NCBI GenBank assembly: GCA_023457895.1
Contig: JAEXAY010000042.1
Location: forward strand, 1 to 17,647
Length of the DNA stretch: 17,647 nucleotides
Reading direction: 5' to 3'
Origin: Pseudomonadota bacterium
GTDB taxonomy: Bacteria > Pseudomonadota > Alphaproteobacteria > Sphingomonadales > Sphingomonadaceae
Every line of letters starts with the position of its first letter. Position 1 is the stretch's first letter. Of this stretch, positions 14,593 to 17,647 are shown piece by piece. The notes below the pieces were generated by a model. The model was not told the DNA's origin. It did no database searches and was given only the letters and a program-made list of their open reading frames with translations. A program made the translations under genes and the position numbers.

Positions 14593-15303
14593 ATGCGATC
14601 CCGCACCCTGCTTCTCTTCACGGCCCTGCTGTCGGCGGGCGACGGCTGGACGGTGGCCATGGCGGAAGTGACACCGCAATCCGCGCCTGTCACAGTGCAC
14701 CCCCATGCTGCTTTCATTGCCGAGGCATCACAGCGCTTCGGTATTCCGGAGCACTGGATTCGTGCCGTGCTGCGCGTGGAAAGCGCGGGCGATATACGCG
14801 CCATCTCATCGGCGGGCGCAATGGGACTGATGCAGGTCATGCCCGATACCTGGGCGGGCCTGCGCAGCCGCCACGGCCTCGGGCGCGATCCCTATGACCC
14901 GCGCGATAATATCCTCGCAGGCACAGCGTATCTGCGCGAGATGTGGAACCGTTACGGCAATGTCGCAGCCATGCTTGCCGCCTATAATGCCGGTCCGGGT
15001 CGCTATGACGAGCATCTGGCGACCGGCCGCGTTTTGCCCGCAGAGACGCGCGCTTATGTCGCCACGCTTGCGCCACTTCTCGGCGGCGTAACTGCGCCAG
15101 GCGCACCGACCATCGTACCGCCGCCGCCACCGGATTGGCGCGAAGCTCCTCTCTTTGTTACGCAATCCGGCGGCATTTCAGCGGCGGCCGATCAGCCGCC
15201 GCGCGATAGTCGCGCAACCGTTCCTCTGCACCATCCCGTCGACCAGGAGCCGCAGGACGGAGGCATATTCGTGGCCCGTTCGAGCGATGGAAATTGGCCA
15301 TGA
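14593..15303 (+). CDS. Periplasmic lytic transglycosylase (conjugation-associated)
   Basis: The 236-residue protein has a signal peptide (1-24, ending VAMA) and an SLT domain. Catalytic Glu63 is in RAVLRVESAG, AMGLMQVMPDTWAGL lies at 76-90, DPYDPRDNILAGTAYLREM at 99-117 and AAYNAGPGRYDE at 129-140. Soluble lytic transglycosylases of this type (VirB1-like) open peptidoglycan locally so that the type IV secretion channel can assemble. A Pro-rich stretch at 170-180 and an unstructured C-terminal tail follow the domain. I start at 14593, four bases after DUF736; the long upstream frame from 14359 is an overlap artefact. The ribosome-binding site is weak, suggesting coupling to DUF736 translation. 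Confidence 0.93.
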   Translation: MRSRTLLLFTALLSAGDGWTVAMAEVTPQSAPVTVHPHAAFIAEASQRFGIPEHWIRAVLRVESAGDIRAISSAGAMGLMQVMPDTWAGLRSRHGLGRDPYDPRDNILAGTAYLREMWNRYGNVAAMLAAYNAGPGRYDEHLATGRVLPAETRAYVATLAPLLGGVTAPGAPTIVPPPPPDWREAPLFVTQSGGISAAADQPPRDSRATVPLHHPVDQEPQDGGIFVARSSDGNWP

Positions 15304-15620
15304 CCATGACGTTTGCGCGCTCTTTCGGTCCGGCTCCGGTGTGCAGACAGGCAGGATTGCGCCTGACTGCATTTCCGGCAGGAGGGGCAAAAAGGGAAAG
15401 AAGGGCGGAGGGCAAGATAAAGGAAACCGGCACCCTATCTGGCCGGTTTCTGGGCAAGCCCTTGTCTGCACACTATTTTGGGGCGCGGCGCACGGCACCC
15501 TGCTTTTGGGTCTCGCGTGCCGCGATATGGCGCAACGCCTTGGTTTTGCTGAGTTTTGACCGGCACTCTAGCCGAATATCTGCAGTTTGCATGCCTAAGC
15601 GTCATGGAGTGCGCACATGA
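15300..15620 (+). CDS. Doubtful small ORF bridging transglycosylase and relaxase
   Basis: A 106-residue frame starts at 15300, overlapping the transglycosylase stop as ATGA. It ends at 15620, overlapping the relaxase start as ATGA (15617-15620). Coupling at both ends argues for a real gene. Against this, the translation (MTMTFARSFGPAPVCRQAGL and on) is rich in Arg, Ala and Cys, has no domain I recognise, and runs straight across palindromes that look like an origin of transfer. The ribosome-binding site is poor. It may only be read-through, or a coding sequence laid over oriT. If it is not a gene, this 313-base stretch holds only the oriT-like region. Confidence 0.3.
   Translation: MTMTFARSFGPAPVCRQAGLRLTAFPAGGAKRERRAEGKIKETGTLSGRFLGKPLSAHYFGARRTAPCFWVSRAAIWRNALVLLSFDRHSSRISAVCMPKRHGVRT
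15339..15473. other. Candidate origin of transfer (oriT)
   Basis: Just upstream of the relaxase gene, a perfect 11-bp inverted repeat, GTGTGCAGACA (15339-15349) and TGTCTGCACAC (15463-15473), encloses a second palindrome. The second has arms GAAACCGGC (15423-15431) and GCCGGTTTC (15442-15450) with a 10-base loop. Next to the left arm the minus strand reads CAATCCTGCC (complement of 15350-15359). This contains ATCCTGC, close to the YATCCTG/C nick core of IncP and Ti-border relaxases, the group to which TraI/VirD2-like enzymes belong. Position, symmetry and core all fit an oriT, but none alone is proof. The inner hairpin has no T-run and so is not a terminator. Confidence 0.4.
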
Positions 15621-17647
15621 GCGCCGATGACGAGAACCGCTTTCGCCCCAGGCCGGGTCGGATCAAATCCGACGTGCCGAAGGTGGGCAAGGCGAAGTGC
15701 TTTCTGACGCAGGCGAAGAAGCTAGCGCGTCAGCATAGCAACAGCTCCGGCAGATCTTCATCTTTCGCATCACGGACTTCCTCGTCGGTTTCATCTGGTT
15801 CGGCTGGAAAGAGGGGGGAGGCATCGCGCACTGGCAAAGGTCCGGGTGTCAAGCGTGGCCGTGGCGCGGCCTTTGTCCGCGCCCGAACCCTGTCGGGCGG
15901 TTGGCGTCACAGTACGGCCGGAGCGCGCCGCGTCGTCGTCAAAACCCGTTATGTCCAAGGCGCGGGAAAGAATGGCAAAGGGGCTGCCCATCTGCGCTAT
16001 ATCCAGCGAGACGGGACATCGCGTGATGGCGAGCGCGGCCAGCTTTATTCGGCGAACGAGGACGGCGCCGATGGAGATGCGTTTCTTGACCGCGGCAAGG
16101 ATGATCGCCACCAGTTCCGCTTCATCGTCTCGCCGGAAGATGCCGCCGATCTTTCCGATCTCACCGAGCACACCCGCGATCTGATGAGCCGCATTGAGGG
16201 CGATCTTGGCACGAAGCTCGATTGGGTGGCGGTCAATCACCACAATACCGGCCATCCCCATGCCCATATCATTGTTCGGGGCAAGGACGATCTGGGCGAG
16301 AACCTGGTCATCAATGGCGATTATCTCGCAAATGGTATTCGTGAGCGGGCCAGCGAACTGGTCACGCTGGAACTTGGACTCGCCACCGAGATCGAGCAGA
16401 GCCGCAAGTTGACTGCCGAAATCGACCAGGACCGCTTCACCCGGATCGACCGGGCAATGACCGAAGAGGCCGATGAACGGATCCTCGATCTGCGCCATGA
16501 TCCCGACGACACGCGCCGCCAGTTCAACCGTACGCTTCGCCTGCGCCGTCTCGCCAAACTGGAAAAGATGGGGTTGGCAACGGAACATGCACCCGGCATC
16601 TGGGAGCTTGGCGCGAAGATGGAACCAGCGCTGCGTGAACTCGGTGAGCGCGGTGACATCATCCGCAACATGCACAAGGCGCTGAAGGCTGATGGGCAGG
16701 AACGTGATCCGATGACCTTCCAGCTTCACGACGGCGCGCCCGCGATGCCGATCACCGGCCGCGTCGTGGACAAATATCTCACCGACGAGATGGGCGAGAA
16801 CCTGACCCTCGTGGTCGACGGCATCGACGGGCGAACACATCATCTTCCCGGCATTGATCCGGCCCGCGTCGAAGACGCCCGGATTGGCAGCATCGTGGAA
16901 GTCGGCCCCGCCGATACAGCACAGCGCCCATCCGATCGCACCATCGCTGCGATCTCGGAAAATGGTATCTACCGACCGAGCCGCCACCTCGAACAGGCGA
17001 AGTTCGAGGGACGTGTGCCGGGTGGCGACTATGAGGGCTATGTCGATGCCCATGTCCGGCGATTGGAGTCGCTACGCCGGGCCGGGATTGCCGAGCGGAT
17101 CGACGCCGACCAGTGGCGCATCCCCGAAGACTTCGAGAGCCGCGCCACCGCCTATGATGCCGGTCGCAACCAGCAGGCCAGCATCCGTGTCGTGTCGTCC
17201 TTCGATCTCGAAAAGCAGATCGGCGCCGATGGTGCGACTTGGCTGGACCGGCGACTCGTTACGCCACACGCTTCGGATCTTACTCCGGCAGGGTTCGGGC
17301 AACAGGTGCGCGAGGCTATGGACCAGCGCCGCGAGCACCATATCGCTCAGGGCGATGCCACGCGGCAGCAGAATGGACGCATTCTCTATCGGCGCAACCT
17401 GCTCGCCAATCTGCGGGAACGGGAAGTGGCCCGCGTCGGTGCGGAAATGGCCAGCAGCAAAGGCTTGCCGTTCCGGGCGGCTGCCGATGGCGAAAATATC
17501 AGCGGCAAGTTCACCGGGACCGCACATCTATCGAGCGGCAAGTTCGCCATTGTCGAAAAGAGCCACGAGTTCACTCTTGTCCCATGGCGGCCAGTGATCG
17601 ACCGCCAGCTCGGCCGCGAGGTTGCGGGCATCGTGCAGGGTGGATCG
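15617..17647 (+). CDS. Relaxase / mobilisation nuclease with DUF3363 domain (runs off right edge)
   Basis: This frame stays open for 677 codons to the window end. The protein is a TraI/VirD2-like relaxase followed by a DUF3363 region. Relaxases nick oriT, stay bound to the 5' end through a tyrosine, and are pumped with the strand into the recipient. The first 100 residues are basic, with a Ser-rich stretch at about 41-64. The nuclease core has HLRYIQRDG with candidate nucleophile Tyr128, RHQFRFIVSPED at 164-175, and the metal-binding His cluster HHNTGHPHAHI at 208-218. DUF3363-like sequence (GRVVDKYLTDEMGENLTLVV, then HLEQAKFEGRVPGGDYEGYV and later blocks) continues to the edge. ATG 15617 overlaps the upstream frame as ATGA and has GGAG 8 bases before it. 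Expected downstream genes are traG and the trb cluster. Confidence 0.92.
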   Translation, partial: MSADDENRFRPRPGRIKSDVPKVGKAKCFLTQAKKLARQHSNSSGRSSSFASRTSSSVSSGSAGKRGEASRTGKGPGVKRGRGAAFVRARTLSGGWRHSTAGARRVVVKTRYVQGAGKNGKGAAHLRYIQRDGTSRDGERGQLYSANEDGADGDAFLDRGKDDRHQFRFIVSPEDAADLSDLTEHTRDLMSRIEGDLGTKLDWVAVNHHNTGHPHAHIIVRGKDDLGENLVINGDYLANGIRERASELVTLELGLATEIEQSRKLTAEIDQDRFTRIDRAMTEEADERILDLRHDPDDTRRQFNRTLRLRRLAKLEKMGLATEHAPGIWELGAKMEPALRELGERGDIIRNMHKALKADGQERDPMTFQLHDGAPAMPITGRVVDKYLTDEMGENLTLVVDGIDGRTHHLPGIDPARVEDARIGSIVEVGPADTAQRPSDRTIAAISENGIYRPSRHLEQAKFEGRVPGGDYEGYVDAHVRRLESLRRAGIAERIDADQWRIPEDFESRATAYDAGRNQQASIRVVSSFDLEKQIGADGATWLDRRLVTPHASDLTPAGFGQQVREAMDQRREHHIAQGDATRQQNGRILYRRNLLANLREREVARVGAEMASSKGLPFRAAADGENISGKFTGTAHLSSGKFAIVEKSHEFTLVPWRPVIDRQLGREVAGIVQGGS

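Larger units (their letters stand above)
7831..17647. mobile_element. Integrative conjugative element, left part (runs off right edge)
   Basis: The element is defined by the tRNA-Arg att core at its left end, a tyrosine integrase next to it, decayed cargo, and a conjugation backbone. The backbone order is parA, RHH protein, DUF2840, TraF-like peptidase, DUF736, lytic transglycosylase and DUF3363 relaxase. This order is known from ICEs and plasmids of sphingomonads and other alphaproteobacteria, where a TraG coupling protein and a trb-type secretion system follow. Those genes and the right att site are outside the window, so completeness and mobility cannot be judged. The iteron-like repeats at 11961-12050 mark a place where cargo and backbone have been joined with loss of sequence. 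Confidence 0.82.

Noticed and set aside
15423..15450. Intrinsic terminator after the transglycosylase
   Set aside because: The stem is good but no T-run follows, and the relaxase start is coupled downstream.
15791..17053. 420-codon open frame on the minus strand
   Set aside because: It is the antisense shadow of the relaxase, whose plus-strand translation shows clear motifs (HHNTGHPHAHI). High GC and codon bias keep the opposite frame open.
1..17647. CRISPR array, rRNA or a complete tRNA
   Set aside because: There are no regularly spaced repeats with unique spacers and no rRNA-like blocks. The only tRNA sequence is the 3' half used as att core.

Overview
The window looks like chromosome from a GC-rich alphaproteobacterium of the sphingomonad type (Sphingopyxis, Sphingobium or Novosphingobium). 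The evidence is the conjugation gene order parA / RHH / DUF2840 / traF / DUF736 / transglycosylase / DUF3363 relaxase, a coupled TolB-type amidohydrolase cluster, and IS5-family debris. Genus is inferred from general knowledge, not from a search. Two parts meet at about position 7831: resident, partly decayed DNA on the left, and an integrative conjugative element (ICE) that runs off the right end.

Left part (1-7830). An IS5-family transposase start (minus strand) runs off the left edge, next to what may be the end of a broken IS3-family element. A glutaryl-CoA dehydrogenase gene follows, with a nested palindrome just upstream. A convergent outer-membrane porin gene (minus strand) was once preceded by a class III aminotransferase gene, of which only the 3' end remains. 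That remnant abuts a 5'-truncated, divergent TolB-type amidohydrolase. The head-to-head join at about 3375-3390 is best explained by a deletion (or a chimeric assembly) that removed both 5' ends and the shared promoter region. The amidohydrolase leads a tightly coupled set (ATGA overlaps) with a lipoprotein carrying a sulfatase-modifying-factor domain without the catalytic cysteines, and an HSL-type esterase. A minus-strand gene with two frameshifts fills most of the space up to the att site.

Right part (7831-17647). A 46-bp copy of the 3' half of a tRNA-Arg(CCG) gene marks one end of the ICE. About 180 bp further on is a P4-type tyrosine integrase, preceded by helically phased 10-bp repeats and a 10-bp-stem hairpin. 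Next come the cargo genes: a decayed minus-strand PD-(D/E)XK-like gene, then a two-gene nuclease-helicase operon whose helicase is cut off before its DEAD/DEAH motif. The cut falls at iteron-like 23-bp repeats that probably belonged to a lost repA locus. The backbone follows as a chain of overlapping genes: parA, a small RHH protein, DUF2840, TraF-like S26 peptidase, DUF736, a lytic transglycosylase, a doubtful small ORF over an oriT-like region, and a DUF3363 relaxase that runs off the window. The type IV secretion genes and the intact tRNA-Arg would lie to the right.

The most interesting items are the nuclease-helicase pair (a possible defence system, now broken), the oriT-like palindrome upstream of the relaxase, the att/arm-site region, and the double truncation at about 3380.
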